This document shows positions 27,208-36,186 of a DNA stretch of 64,000 bases, piece by piece; the first letter of the stretch is position 1, and each line of letters starts with the position of its first letter. Made by a program: the position numbers and the translations under genes. Source of the DNA: Cytophagaceae bacterium. Lineage in GTDB: Bacteria > Bacteroidota > Bacteroidia > Flavobacteriales > Flavobacteriaceae. A model generated the notes under the pieces. That model ran no database searches. It worked only from the letters and a program-made list of their open reading frames with translations, and was not told the origin of the DNA. The DNA lies in contig PALD01000037.1 in assembly GCA_002710685.1 (NCBI GenBank), positions 186,001 through 250,000 on the forward strand, written 5' to 3'.

Positions 27208-27843
27208 TTATTTTCTGCCAAAATCTGCCGGGATTTCACCCCACACCTTGGTTTCCCATTTTACAATGGGGGTGTTGTAATCATTTTCCCGAAGCCATTT
27301 TTCAGCACGCTGCACCAGTTCAAAAACATCCCTGTTCTTGGCATTTTGCGTAAGCTTTGTGCCGCATTTCTTCTTGCGCACCCAGCCTATTGCTATACGC
27401 GAATCAGAATAGATAATGCGGTTGCTCTTGTTTTTCTTTAAAAAAGCAAGGCCATGCACCAGCGCAAGAAATTCTCCCACATTGTTTGTGCCCTGTTTAA
27501 AGGGCCCCTGGTGAAAAATCTGTTTTTTGCTCCTGGTGTCCACCCCGCGATACTCCATGATGCCGGGATTGCCACTTGAGGCCGCATCCACGGCAATACT
27601 GTCATAATTGGGCTGCCCTATTCTTTCAAGTAGCGCCTTGTCCACGACCTTAGGTGCTTTCTTAGAAGATTTATAGTCGTCATAATTACCGTTGTAGGCT
27701 TTTTTTGCCTCTGCGAAAGTGGGAAAACTTTTATACTGCGCGCCTTTATACCCCGTTATTGAGGCCTTACAATCATCCCAGGTCATATAGATGCCGGGTC
27801 GCTTCCCCTGCCATACCACATAAAATTTTTCCTTCTTTGCCAT
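27208..27843 (-). CDS. rnhA: Ribonuclease HI with viroplasmin-like N-terminal domain
   Basis: Cleaves RNA in RNA/DNA hybrids. Residues 1-50 form the small viroplasmin/RNase H N-terminal domain (FYVVWQGKRPGIYMTWDDC ... YKSFPTFAEAKKAY), which binds hybrids in eukaryotic RNase H1. The catalytic domain follows with Asp in VDAASSGNPG, Glu in NNVGEFLALVHGL, Asp in IYSDSRIAIGWV and the last Asp in IPADFGRK. The length of 211 is normal for this Bacteroidota form. A degraded dispersed palindrome falls at 27711 in the linker (FAEAKK). Confidence 0.92.
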   Translation of the reverse strand: MAKKEKFYVVWQGKRPGIYMTWDDCKASITGYKGAQYKSFPTFAEAKKAYNGNYDDYKSSKKAPKVVDKALLERIGQPNYDSIAVDAASSGNPGIMEYRGVDTRSKKQIFHQGPFKQGTNNVGEFLALVHGLAFLKKNKSNRIIYSDSRIAIGWVRKKKCGTKLTQNAKNRDVFELVQRAEKWLRENDYNTPIVKWETKVWGEIPADFGRK

Positions 27844-27897
27844 TTTTATTTTTTATTTCCGCAAAGGCGAAAATTTAATTTAAAACGAGATTGTTTT

Positions 27898-27914
27898 TTT
27901 CGCTTAAAGCGAAA
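27898..27914. repeat. Dispersed palindrome, TTTCGC class with TTAAA loop
   Basis: TTTCGCTTAAAGCGAAA, perfect arms of eight bases around one A, between rnhA and purN. It is the C/G-swapped version of TTTGGCTTAAAGCCAAA seen at 54866 and 62200. A weaker relative, TTTCCGCAAAGGCGAAA, lies at 27857-27873. Confidence 0.75.
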
Positions 27915-27915
27915 G

Positions 27916-28482
27916 TTACTCTGCCGTCAGCAATTTTTCAAGCACCTTGGGAAAGTGTTCATGCTCCAGGGCATGAATCTTTCCCGCTAGTGTTTCGGGG
28001 GTGTCAGTTGCATCAATGGCCGTCTCTGCCTGAAAGATGATGCTGCCCTTGTCATACTCTGGGGTCACGTAATGTATGGTTATCCCTGATTTTTTTTCGC
28101 CTTGAGCGATAACCGCATCGTGCACGTGCATGCCATACATGCCCTTGCCGCCATAGTCAGGAAGCAATGCAGGGTGGATGTTTATGACCTTGTTGTTATG
28201 GGCTTTTAAGATATCTTCGGGAAAAAGCCATAAATAACCGGCGAGCACGATAAGGTCAGGATTGATTTTATCAAGCAGGGCCTTGATATGCCCGTTATTT
28301 ATAGCCTTTTTGTTGAACGAGACCGCTGCGACACCCAGCCGGGTCGCGCGCTCGAGCACCTGCGCCCGGGCCTTGTTTGAGAGCACCAGGTCAACGCTGG
28401 CAAGGTCTCCCGCATGGAAGTGCTCTATAATGCGCTGGGCGTTAGAACCGTTTCCGGAGGCAAAGATTACAATGGATTTCAT
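27916..28482 (-). CDS. purN: Phosphoribosylglycinamide formyltransferase
   Basis: Transfers a formyl group from 10-formyl-THF to GAR, the third step of purine synthesis. The 188 residues show the P-loop-like FASGNGSNAQRI, the catalytic block VINIHPALLPDYGGKGMYG with Asn/His, HYVTPEYDKGSII and the conserved folate-binding Asp. It faces the acpP operon divergently. It is followed on the same strand by rnhA, the PfkB kinase and purF. Confidence 0.94.
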   Translation of the reverse strand: MKSIVIFASGNGSNAQRIIEHFHAGDLASVDLVLSNKARAQVLERATRLGVAAVSFNKKAINNGHIKALLDKINPDLIVLAGYLWLFPEDILKAHNNKVINIHPALLPDYGGKGMYGMHVHDAVIAQGEKKSGITIHYVTPEYDKGSIIFQAETAIDATDTPETLAGKIHALEHEHFPKVLEKLLTAE

Positions 28483-28622
28483 AGGCGGTCATGTATGCTA
28501 AGTGGCGCAAAACAATGCATTTTTGTTGTTTTTTTGAAGGAAAAATTGTCAAATCTTAAAATGAAAATCCTTAAATTACATTAACTTTTATAATCCTTAG
28601 ATGGTCATAACGTAAAGTTTGC

Positions 28623-28630
28623 TATTTTTG
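28623..28630 (+). promoter_or_regulatory. -7 element of the acpP-fabF operon
   Basis: TATTTTTG (TAnnTTTG), 32 bases before the acpP ATG. No good TTTG at the -33 spacing. Confidence 0.5.
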
Positions 28631-28662
28631 CCACCTAATTTAAAATTTAAAATTCGAAGATT

Positions 28663-28896
28663 ATGTCAGACATTGCATCAAGAGTAAAGGCCATCATCGT
28701 TGATAAACTAGGCGTTGATGAGAATGAAGTTGTTGCCGAAGCAAGCTTCACTAACGACTTGGGAGCAGATTCACTAGACACTGTAGAACTAATTATGGAG
28801 TTTGAGAAGGAGTTTGATATCCAGATTCCAGATGATCAAGCTGAAAACATTGCTACCGTAGGACAGGCTATTTCCTATATAGAAAACGCAAAGTAA
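28663..28896 (+). CDS. acpP: Acyl carrier protein
   Basis: Carries growing fatty acids on phosphopantetheine. The 77-residue acidic protein has the attachment Ser in [15 protein letters not shown]. It starts the operon acpP-fabF-rnc, a classic bacterial order, with fabF 21 bases downstream. Confidence 0.97.
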   Translation: MSDIASRVKAIIVDKLGVDENEVVAEASFTNDLGADSLDTVELIMEFEKEFDIQIPDDQAENIATVGQAISYIENAK

Positions 28897-28917
28897 GCAA
28901 ACAAGCAAAACATTTTT

Positions 28918-30165
28918 ATGGAGTTAAAGCGGGTCGTAGTCACGGGTCTTGGTGCGTTGACGCCCATAGGTAACAATATTGAAGAATATTGGGAAGGTTT
29001 GCGTACCGGCAAGAGCGGGTGTGCACCCATTACCTATTTTGATACCGAAAAATTCAAGACTAAGTTCGCTTGTGAGGTCAAGGGGTTTGATCCTTTAGAA
29101 TACTTTGATAGAAAAGAAGCCCGAAAACTCGACAAATTTGCACAGTATGCCCTGGTCTCATCTGATGAGGCCATAAAAGATGCGGGCATAAATCTTGACG
29201 AGGTCGATAAGTTTAGGGTAGGAGTAATCTGGGGGGCCGGTATAGGCGGCCTTGAGACTTTTCAAGATGAGGTCATCAATTTTGCAAACGGTGATGGTAC
29301 ACCTCGTTTTAATCCTTTCTTCATACCGAAGATGATTGCCGATATTGCACCGGGCAACATATCCATCAAGCATGGGTTCATGGGGCCTAACTATACGACG
29401 GTTTCTGCCTGTGCATCCTCTGCAAATGCACTTATAGACGCATTAAACTACATCAGGCTGGGTCATTGTGATGTTATCGTTACCGGTGGTAGCGAGGCAG
29501 CGGTAACCCAGGCAGGAATGGGAGGTTTCAATGCCATGCATGCCCTTTCTACCAGAAACGATAGTCCCGAGACCGCATCAAGACCATTTGATGCCACAAG
29601 GGACGGTTTTGTACTGGGCGAAGGTGCGGGTGCCCTTATTCTTGAAGAATATGAGCATGCCAAGGCAAGAGGAGCAAAAATCTATGCTGAAGTAGTGGGT
29701 GGCGGTATGTCAAGTGATGCATATCACATGACGGCACCACACCCTGATGGCATAGGTGTAGAACGGGTAATGCAAAACTGTTTGAGGGATGCGGGCGTAA
29801 GCTCTGAGGTCGTTGATGCCATCAATACCCATGGTACATCCACCCCACTGGGCGACGTTGCAGAACTCAAGGCAATATCAAAGATCTTTGGCGCTCATGC
29901 AGCTGATATCAATATAAACTCTACAAAATCCATGACGGGTCACCTGTTGGGTGCCGCGGGGGCCATCGAGGCCATCGCGTCAATACTGGCGATTCAACAT
30001 AGTGTGGTGCCACCTACCATAAATCATAGTGTGGTAGATGAGAATATTGATCCCTCTCTTAACCTTACGCTCAATAAAGCACAAGAAAAAGAGGTCAATT
30101 ATGCCATGAGCAACACCTTTGGGTTTGGAGGTCATAACGCATGTGTGCTTTTTAAAAAAATATAG
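28918..30165 (+). CDS. fabF: Beta-ketoacyl-ACP synthase II
   Basis: Condensing enzyme that elongates acyl-ACP with malonyl-ACP. The 415 residues start MELKRVVVTGLGALTPIG. The catalytic Cys is in TVSACASSANAL. The two active-site His are in INTHGTSTPLGD and the late FGFGGHNACV, and the Lys is in NSTKSMTGHLLGAAG. FabF rather than FabB is supported by the operon position after acpP. Confidence 0.97.
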   Translation: MELKRVVVTGLGALTPIGNNIEEYWEGLRTGKSGCAPITYFDTEKFKTKFACEVKGFDPLEYFDRKEARKLDKFAQYALVSSDEAIKDAGINLDEVDKFRVGVIWGAGIGGLETFQDEVINFANGDGTPRFNPFFIPKMIADIAPGNISIKHGFMGPNYTTVSACASSANALIDALNYIRLGHCDVIVTGGSEAAVTQAGMGGFNAMHALSTRNDSPETASRPFDATRDGFVLGEGAGALILEEYEHAKARGAKIYAEVVGGGMSSDAYHMTAPHPDGIGVERVMQNCLRDAGVSSEVVDAINTHGTSTPLGDVAELKAISKIFGAHAADININSTKSMTGHLLGAAGAIEAIASILAIQHSVVPPTINHSVVDENIDPSLNLTLNKAQEKEVNYAMSNTFGFGGHNACVLFKKI

Positions 30166-30175
30166 CGTATAGTTT

Positions 30176-30931
30176 TTGATGAGCACTATACATAACATAT
30201 TTCATTCCCGTTCTAAGCAGGACGGGAATTTTTTTGTCCTGTTGAAAAAGATTATTGGCTTTAAGCCAAAGGAACTTGAGATCTATAAAGAAGCCTTTAC
30301 ACATAGATCGATGGGATTACAGGATACCAAGGGAAATGCCTTTAACTATGAGCGCTTGGAATTCCTTGGAGATGCCATATTGGGCGCGGTTATAGCTGCG
30401 TACCTTTTTGAAGAGGTACAAAAAGGGGATGAAGGTTACCTCACCAAGATGCGATCTAAGGTGGTAAACCGGGAACACCTCAATGAACTGGGAAGGGACC
30501 TGGACCTACTTGACCTGATAAGCTCTGCGATACCCAAGGATAACTTTGGGTCCAATGTTCACGGAAATCTCTTTGAGGCCCTTGTAGGTGCAATCTATAA
30601 GGACAAGGGTTACAACGCAGCCCGTAAGTTTATCTATAAAAGGGTCATAGACCCCTATGTGGATATCGAGAAGCTGGAGGGAAGGGTAATAAGCTATAAA
30701 AGCCTGCTTATCGAGTGGTGTCAAAAAGAAAAAAAATCCTTTAACTTCAATACCTATGAAGATACAGGTCAAGATGTGGTAAGACATTTTGCCGTTAAGC
30801 TGGTAATTGATGGCAAACAGATGGCCAAGGCCAGGGCTACCTCAAAAAAGAAGGCTGAGGAAAAGGCAGCAAAACGCGCATATTACGCGCTCCAGGACCA
30901 GATTGATCAATATCGCCGCACCACGAGATAG
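30176..30931 (+). CDS. rnc: Ribonuclease III
   Basis: Cuts double-stranded RNA in rRNA and mRNA processing. The 251-residue protein has the signature ERLEFLGDAILG (near residue 60) with catalytic Glu and Asp, the second acidic site GNLFEALVGAIYKD (near residue 128), and a C-terminal dsRNA-binding domain ending AKARATSKKKAEEKAAKRAY. It starts 10 bases after fabF. The first 20 codons contain a perfect-looking terminator hairpin (30204-30235). I still keep this start because residues such as NIFHSRSKQDGNFF agree with my recollection of flavobacterial RNase III N-termini. E. coli rnc is autoregulated by cleavage of a leader hairpin; the same idea here is inference. Confidence 0.93.
   Translation: MMSTIHNIFHSRSKQDGNFFVLLKKIIGFKPKELEIYKEAFTHRSMGLQDTKGNAFNYERLEFLGDAILGAVIAAYLFEEVQKGDEGYLTKMRSKVVNREHLNELGRDLDLLDLISSAIPKDNFGSNVHGNLFEALVGAIYKDKGYNAARKFIYKRVIDPYVDIEKLEGRVISYKSLLIEWCQKEKKSFNFNTYEDTGQDVVRHFAVKLVIDGKQMAKARATSKKKAEEKAAKRAYYALQDQIDQYRRTTR
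30204..30235 (+). terminator. Terminator-like hairpin inside the start of rnc
   Basis: ATTCCCGTTCT, loop AAGC, AGGACGGGAAT (11 pairs, one T-G), followed by seven T. It has every mark of an intrinsic terminator, yet lies from the tenth codon of rnc. It could attenuate fabF-rnc transcription or be an RNase III target. Confidence 0.75.
30255..30269. repeat. Dispersed palindrome in rnc
   Basis: TTGGCTTTAAGCCAA, TTTGGC class, coding GFKPK. It follows 20 bases after the terminator-like hairpin. Confidence 0.65.
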
Positions 30932-31017
30932 TCCAGTTGGATATTTTACTTATTCTTAAAGACAGTAATCATTATTTCTAATAGAGTTTAAGTATTTTTG
31001 TTTCTTATCTTGACGGA

Positions 31018-31509
31018 ATGAGTACAACCATGCTGGTCCTTGATGACGGGTTTGAATTTGATTTTTCGCTCATGGCCATACATTGTTCACTTGAAGATTA
31101 CCGCATGGCATTCATGATCAACAAATGTATGGGGCTCAGGTTAGCGAGGACAAAGAAAGATTTGACTTTTGAAGGCTATGGATTTGATGTGGGCTTTTCC
31201 CGTTACCTTTTTGAAGATGAAAAAAAATATATTACCTATAACTTGATAGGAAATAAATGTAAAGCAAGGATCAATCAACAGGTGGCCGGTAGTGGTTTGT
31301 TTGCAGATGTTGAGCAAAGCACCGTCAAGACCATCAACCTTGTGCCAGAACATAAAAGTGCAGATTACCTATTGATGTACGACGCACACATGAAAGGATC
31401 ATCAATAAACCTGTTTCTTAATCAATTAAAAGAAATACCTCAAATCATCACAGTATATGAAGTCGAGGTTGAGGGATTAAAATCTAAAACGAATTTAATT
31501 TTTGAATAA
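31018..31509 (+). CDS. IPExxxVDY-type family protein, unknown function
   Basis: A 163-residue cytoplasmic protein of the group named for an IPExxxVDY motif, found in Bacteroidota between rnc and pyk. Here the motif region reads EIPQIITVYEVEVE, a divergent form. The N-terminal half (FEFDFSLMAIHCSLEDYRMAFMINK) matches the family from memory. The function is not known. The stop overlaps the pyk start by one base (TAATG), which points to translational coupling with pyruvate kinase. Confidence 0.75.
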   Translation: MSTTMLVLDDGFEFDFSLMAIHCSLEDYRMAFMINKCMGLRLARTKKDLTFEGYGFDVGFSRYLFEDEKKYITYNLIGNKCKARINQQVAGSGLFADVEQSTVKTINLVPEHKSADYLLMYDAHMKGSSINLFLNQLKEIPQIITVYEVEVEGLKSKTNLIFE

Positions 31510-32948
31510 TGCCGAGTATTAAAAAGACCAAAATTGTGGCCACATTAGGCCCAGCCACTTCCACAAAAGAAACCCTGTTAAGTATGGTAAGGGCCGGCGC
31601 AGATGTTTTCCGTATAAATTTTTCACATGCAGATTATGATGCCGTCATAGAGCGCATCAAGATGATACGTGAAATAAGTGAAGAGATAGGCCTTACCATA
31701 GCGATTTTGGCAGACCTGCAAGGTCCTAAACTGCGCGTGGGTAAAATGAAGGAAGAAGTTGTGGTAGAACCCGGTGATATCATCACGTTTTCCACAGCTG
31801 AAGAATTTGAGGGAACTAAAGAGCGGGTGTACATGAACTACCAGCAGTTCCCCAGGGACGTCAACAAGGGTGAGAGGATCCTGCTAGATGATGGCAAGCT
31901 CATCTTTGAAGTGCTCAAGACAGACTCAGACAGTGAGGTAGAAGCCGTGGTAATTCAAGGTGGGCCGTTGCGCTCCCGTAAAGGCGTTAACCTGCCCAAC
32001 ACAAACATCTCCCTTCCGGCATTGACCGAAAAGGATATTGAAGATGCAAAATTTGCCATCTCTCAAAAAGTTGACTGGATCGCATTGTCATTTGTACGGC
32101 ATGAGGGCGACCTCAAGCAACTGCAAGAATTGATCGATGAGCATGCAGACTATAAAATACCCATCATATCAAAAATAGAAAAGCCCGAGGCGGTAACTAA
32201 TATAGACAAGATCATCGCCTATAGTGATGGTCTTATGGTGGCCCGTGGTGACCTGGGTGTTGAAATCCCGGCCGAAGAAGTACCACTTGTACAAAAGGAA
32301 CTTGTGTCTAAGGCCAAGCGTGCCAGGATACCGGTAATCATCGCCACCCAGATGATGGAGACCATGATCGAGAGCCTTACCCCCACAAGGGCTGAGGTCA
32401 ATGATGTGGCAAACTCCGTTATGGATGGTGCAGATGCCGTGATGTTGAGTGGTGAGACTTCTGTGGGTAAATATCCCATACAGGTAATCGAGAAGATGAG
32501 CTCCATCCTGCTCAGTGTGGAAGGCTCCCCCAGGATACTTGTACCGCAAGAGCCACCACATATCAAGACCAGGCGCTACATAACAAAGGCAGTATGCTAC
32601 CATGCAGCACTCATGGCAAATGAAATTTCGGCGAAAGCCATAACAACGCTTACAAATAGTGGGTACACGGCATTTCAAATCTCTGCATGGAGACCTAATG
32701 CGCACATCCTTGTATTTACCTCAAACAGGCAGATTATGGGGCGTCTCAACCTGCTCTGGGGGGTAAAGGCATTCTATTATGACAAGTTTGTGTCAACTGA
32801 TGAAACCGTGCAGGATATCAACAGGATGTCCATAACCCATGGGTACCTTAACAAGGGCGACATGGTCATCAGCCTGGCATCAATGCCGGTGAATGAGCAG
32901 GGTATGACAAATACACTGCGCGTACGCGAGATAGGGGCAGAGTACTAA
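31509..32948 (+). CDS. pyk: Pyruvate kinase
   Basis: Final step of glycolysis, phosphoenolpyruvate plus ADP to pyruvate plus ATP. The 479 residues begin KTKIVATLGPATS, with RINFSHADYD for substrate binding, the catalytic Lys in IPIISKIEKPEAV, DGLMVARGDLGVEIP and MDGADAVMLSGETSVGKYP. The C-terminal allosteric domain is present. Its stop shares CTAA (32945-32948) with the convergent dinB stop. A dispersed palindrome at 32626-32639 codes SAKAI. Confidence 0.97.
   Translation: MPSIKKTKIVATLGPATSTKETLLSMVRAGADVFRINFSHADYDAVIERIKMIREISEEIGLTIAILADLQGPKLRVGKMKEEVVVEPGDIITFSTAEEFEGTKERVYMNYQQFPRDVNKGERILLDDGKLIFEVLKTDSDSEVEAVVIQGGPLRSRKGVNLPNTNISLPALTEKDIEDAKFAISQKVDWIALSFVRHEGDLKQLQELIDEHADYKIPIISKIEKPEAVTNIDKIIAYSDGLMVARGDLGVEIPAEEVPLVQKELVSKAKRARIPVIIATQMMETMIESLTPTRAEVNDVANSVMDGADAVMLSGETSVGKYPIQVIEKMSSILLSVEGSPRILVPQEPPHIKTRRYITKAVCYHAALMANEISAKAITTLTNSGYTAFQISAWRPNAHILVFTSNRQIMGRLNLLWGVKAFYYDKFVSTDETVQDINRMSITHGYLNKGDMVISLASMPVNEQGMTNTLRVREIGAEY
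32626..32639. repeat. Dispersed GNAA-loop palindrome in pyk
   Basis: TTTCGGCGAAAGCC, GAAA loop. Confidence 0.55.
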
Positions 32949-34045
32949 AAATCAAACTTTAGCTGTACGGCAATCTCCTGTTTTTCAGTCTTGTCCTCAT
33001 CTTTTTCGGTATTGAGGTGGGCCAGGGTAATGCCCAGTAATCTTACAGAGTTAAGGAGCTTTTCTTGAAAGAGGAGCTCCTTTGCTGTTTCAAGTATAAT
33101 CTCCTTGCTGCGTATGTAGTAGGGCAGTGTCTTGCCGCGCGTCTTCAGGGTAAAATCACTATACTTGATCTTTAACGTGACGGTTTTACCCGCAACGTCA
33201 GACTTCTTGAGGCGCCGCTCGATTTCTTCGGCGATGTTCTCCAGTTTTTCAAGCATGAAAATCTCAGATGAGATATTCTCGCTAAAGGTCCTCTCGGCTC
33301 CCAGAGATTTCCTGATGCGGTGTGGCTTTACCTCACTGGTATGGATGCCACGCACCACGTTGTAATAATATTTTCCGCTTTTGCGAAAGTGTTCCTCGAG
33401 GAATTCAAGCGACTTGGTTTTAAGATCCTTTCCGGTAAAAATACCCAGGCTGTACATCTTTTCTGCAGTGACCTTGCCCACGCCATAAAACTTGCGAATC
33501 TCCAGGTTTTCAAGAAATTCCTCGACTTCTTCAGGGTTGACGGTTTTTTGACCATTGGGCTTGTTATAATCGCTGGCAACCTTAGCAATAAACTTGTTGA
33601 TGGATATCCCCGCAGAAGCATTGAGGCCGGTTTTTTCCTTGATCTTGGCACGTATTTCTTTCGCGATAAGCGTGGCCGAGGGGTTTCCCTTTTTATTGTG
33701 CGTAACGTCCAGGTAGGCCTCATCTAGCGAGAGGGGCTCTACCAGGTCAGTATATTCAAAAAAGACCTCGCGTATGCGCTGGCTCATCTCGCGGTACCGA
33801 TCAAACCGGGTCTTTACAAAGATGAGGTCTGGGCAAAGCTTTCGCGCAAGCTGACCGCTCATGGCACTCCTCACGCCATATTTGCGGGCCTCATAACTGG
33901 CAGCGCTCACCACGCCCCGTGCAGAGCTACCACCCACTGCAATGGGCTTGCCCCTTAATTCTGGGTTGTCCAGCTGCTCCACAGACGCATAAAAGGCGTC
34001 CATGTCAATGTGGATGATTTTTCGGGATGCAAGTGTTTTTTCCAT
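32945..34045 (-). CDS. dinB: DNA polymerase IV (Y-family)
   Basis: Translesion polymerase of 366 residues. Palm acidic residues are in IHIDMDAFYASVEQ and SLDEAYLDVT, with the steric-gate region FYASVEQ and the fingers motif SYEARKYGVRSAMSG. The little-finger domain follows GVGKVTAEKMYSLGI. The C-terminus is short and basic/acidic, with KLKFDF-type end that fits a clamp-binding motif (QLKFDF). Two dispersed palindromes lie inside (33371-33389, FRKSG; 33838-33851, LARKL). Confidence 0.95.
   Translation of the reverse strand: MEKTLASRKIIHIDMDAFYASVEQLDNPELRGKPIAVGGSSARGVVSAASYEARKYGVRSAMSGQLARKLCPDLIFVKTRFDRYREMSQRIREVFFEYTDLVEPLSLDEAYLDVTHNKKGNPSATLIAKEIRAKIKEKTGLNASAGISINKFIAKVASDYNKPNGQKTVNPEEVEEFLENLEIRKFYGVGKVTAEKMYSLGIFTGKDLKTKSLEFLEEHFRKSGKYYYNVVRGIHTSEVKPHRIRKSLGAERTFSENISSEIFMLEKLENIAEEIERRLKKSDVAGKTVTLKIKYSDFTLKTRGKTLPYYIRSKEIILETAKELLFQEKLLNSVRLLGITLAHLNTEKDEDKTEKQEIAVQLKFDF
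33838..33851. repeat. Dispersed GNAA-loop palindrome in dinB
   Basis: GCTTTCGCGCAAGC, GCAA loop. With GAAA, GGAA and GTAA copies elsewhere, all four GNAA loops occur in this window. Confidence 0.65.
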
Positions 34046-34177
34046 TGCCCTGCAAAAATACGCAGAACGAGCATTGAATTGTCTTGATAGTAATACTTAC
34101 ATGGAAAAAGGAATCATAAAAAACAAACCTGCTTTTCAAAGACCCATCATATTGATTTAAAGCTTAAGGAAATAGCA

Positions 34178-34192
34178 GGCTTACGCCAAAAG
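34178..34192. repeat. Dispersed palindrome after the tetR gene
   Basis: GGCTTACGCCAAAAG, the inverse of CTTTTGGCGTAAGCC, touching the tetR stop codon. A possible long-loop hairpin with a T-rich tail (AGCCTGCT ... AGCAGGTTTGTTTTTT on the minus strand) spans this 147-base gap and may end the efflux operon. Confidence 0.55.
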
Positions 34193-34783
34193 TCAATGCA
34201 CCGGTATCTTTGAAGGATCTGTGGCAATACCTCTTAGGTTGAAGATGATAAAATGGTTCAAGAGCTCGTGTATGGGATACTTTTTGCGCAGGTTGATAAA
34301 GCTGAGGTTTTCATCCAGGTCTATCAGGTAAAGTTTGCAAAAAAGCTCAAGGTTGGCACTGGGTATGATCTCGCCATCTTCTTGAGCTTTTTGCAACAAT
34401 GCTAAAATACGGTTTGAGATCATCTCCTTTTTACGGGTCTCATAGCTCTTGTCAATTTCACGGTGGTATTTTTTAATATCATAAAAGTAGCTGGGATGAT
34501 AGGTTACCAAAAATGAGATTGCATATTCATAGATACGCATGAACTTTTCAAGGGAGGTAAAATCCTGTGACAGGATCTCAACAATCTTTCTTTCATGTAG
34601 GGCAAAGTTATGATCAAGCGTGGCTTGAAGAAGTTCCTTCTTACTATGAAAGTACATGTAGAGCGTCTTCTTTGAGATCTTGAGCGCATCTGCAATATCT
34701 TCCATCGTGGTGCTCTTGGTCCCATACTGTTTAAAGAGGCTCAGGGCCAGGTGAATTATTTTATGTCTTATTTCTTCATCCAT
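34193..34783 (-). CDS. TetR-family transcriptional regulator, last gene of the efflux operon
   Basis: DNA-binding regulator. From 34783 (MDEEIRHKIIHLALSLF) it has 196 residues. The N-terminal helix-turn-helix reads YGTKSTTMEDIADALKISKKTLYMYFHSKKEL, the standard TetR form. The C-terminal ligand domain is not diagnostic. It starts 4 bases after the outer-membrane factor stop, so it is in the same transcript as the exporter. The ligand and operator are unknown. Confidence 0.88.
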   Translation of the reverse strand: MDEEIRHKIIHLALSLFKQYGTKSTTMEDIADALKISKKTLYMYFHSKKELLQATLDHNFALHERKIVEILSQDFTSLEKFMRIYEYAISFLVTYHPSYFYDIKKYHREIDKSYETRKKEMISNRILALLQKAQEDGEIIPSANLELFCKLYLIDLDENLSFINLRKKYPIHELLNHFIIFNLRGIATDPSKIPVH

Positions 34784-34787
34784 CTTT

Positions 34788-36185
34788 TTATTTCCATCCC
34801 CCGCCCAGGGCAACATACAGGTCAATTACTGACTGTAGCTGGTTATTGCGTGTGGTAACCAGGCCTAAGGCAGAACTTAGGGCATTTTCCCTTGCGGTCA
34901 ATACCTCAAGGTAGTTTGCAAGGCCATTGTCAAGCAATTCTTCTGAGTATCCGGCGGCAAGCCCATACGCATCAAGTTCCTTGGCTTTAACCTCGATTTT
35001 TTCACTGGCGGCCTCATAACTGTACAAGGCATCAGAGACCTCCTTTGAGGCGGTCAATATGGCCTGTCTATAGTTTAACCTTGCCTGTTCTTGCTGTGAT
35101 TGAGAAACCTCATATTGTGTTTTTATCTGGCGCTTGTTAAAAATAGGCTGGGTAAGCCCACCCACTATGGTTGCAAATAAAGAATTAGTATCTACCAGTT
35201 CACTCAAATCCAGACTTTGAAAACCACCTGTTGCCGTCAAGGTCAATGAGGGGTAAAAATTTGCCCATGCAGCATTGGTGAGCTCAAAGGCATTTACCAG
35301 TGAATACTCAGCTGCAATGACGTCAGGTCTATTGCGCAACAGCTGTATGGGCACGCCCACGGGCAAGCTGCTGGTGATTTCCTGTTCTTCAAGGGTTCCC
35401 CTGGTGATTGCCATAGGTTCTTCTCCCAGCAGGATGGACATGGTGTTTTCTAGAATCTTGATTTGTTGCTTAAGGTCTATGACAAGAGCCTGAGCCGTAT
35501 ATAACTGGGCCTCGGTTTGCTTTACGGCAACCTCGGTGACCGTTCCCGCATCCTTGAGGGCCTGTGTGGTTTCAAGGCTATTGCCACGGTTGGTGACGGT
35601 CTCCTGGGTAATCCTTAACTGCTCATCCAGGGAGAGCAGGTTATAGTACGTAGAAGCAATATCTGCAATCAATTTAGATTTTACAGCTTGATGTGCAGCG
35701 ATGGTCTGCAGGTAACTTGCCTGAAAAGCCCGCTTGTTACTGCGAATCTTTCCCCAGATGTCTGCTTCCCAAGATAGGCTTGCACTTAGTTGATACTGGT
35801 CTAGTGATGAAAAAAAACTACCAAACTGGCTATTTGCTGAAAGTTCTTGATGTGTGTATTGCGCATCTGCACTCAAGCTGGGCAAATATCCCGCCTTTCC
35901 CTGTTTTAAGTACGCTTCCGCGGAAATGATTTGCTGCAGGGCAACACGTATGTCAATATTGTTTTCCAGTCCTTGATTGATGTAGCCCGTCAAATAAGAA
36001 TCGGTAAAGAGCTTCTGCCAGGATACATCAGCCAGGGTCAAACTATCCTGGGGCAGGTTGTCCGTCCTGTAATTAGCTTCGTTTATCATTTCTGGCCGCT
36101 CATACTCTTTCGCTGCAAAGCAAGAAGCGAGGAGCAGTGGCGCCCCCACGAGAATGAAGAATCTATATATGGTCTGCTTTTTCAT
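34788..36185 (-). CDS. Outer-membrane efflux channel (NodT/TolC-type lipoprotein)
   Basis: Trimeric outer-membrane channel of an RND pump. Residues 1-22 form a lipoprotein signal with lipobox LLASC. The RND_mfp partner signatures SLSWEADIWGKIRSNKRAFQ, DVIAAEYSLVNAFELTNAAWA and the C-terminal helix QSVIDLYVALGGGW are typical of the NodT family. The gene starts one base after the permease stop. A dispersed palindrome at 35913-35926 codes ISAEAY. Confidence 0.93.
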   Translation of the reverse strand: MKKQTIYRFFILVGAPLLLASCFAAKEYERPEMINEANYRTDNLPQDSLTLADVSWQKLFTDSYLTGYINQGLENNIDIRVALQQIISAEAYLKQGKAGYLPSLSADAQYTHQELSANSQFGSFFSSLDQYQLSASLSWEADIWGKIRSNKRAFQASYLQTIAAHQAVKSKLIADIASTYYNLLSLDEQLRITQETVTNRGNSLETTQALKDAGTVTEVAVKQTEAQLYTAQALVIDLKQQIKILENTMSILLGEEPMAITRGTLEEQEITSSLPVGVPIQLLRNRPDVIAAEYSLVNAFELTNAAWANFYPSLTLTATGGFQSLDLSELVDTNSLFATIVGGLTQPIFNKRQIKTQYEVSQSQQEQARLNYRQAILTASKEVSDALYSYEAASEKIEVKAKELDAYGLAAGYSEELLDNGLANYLEVLTARENALSSALGLVTTRNNQLQSVIDLYVALGGGWK

Positions 36186-36186
36186 G

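Noticed and set aside
34046..34192. A small gene or a clear terminator between dinB and tetR
   Set aside because: No open frame of useful length; the possible hairpin has a loop of about 40 bases and stays doubtful.
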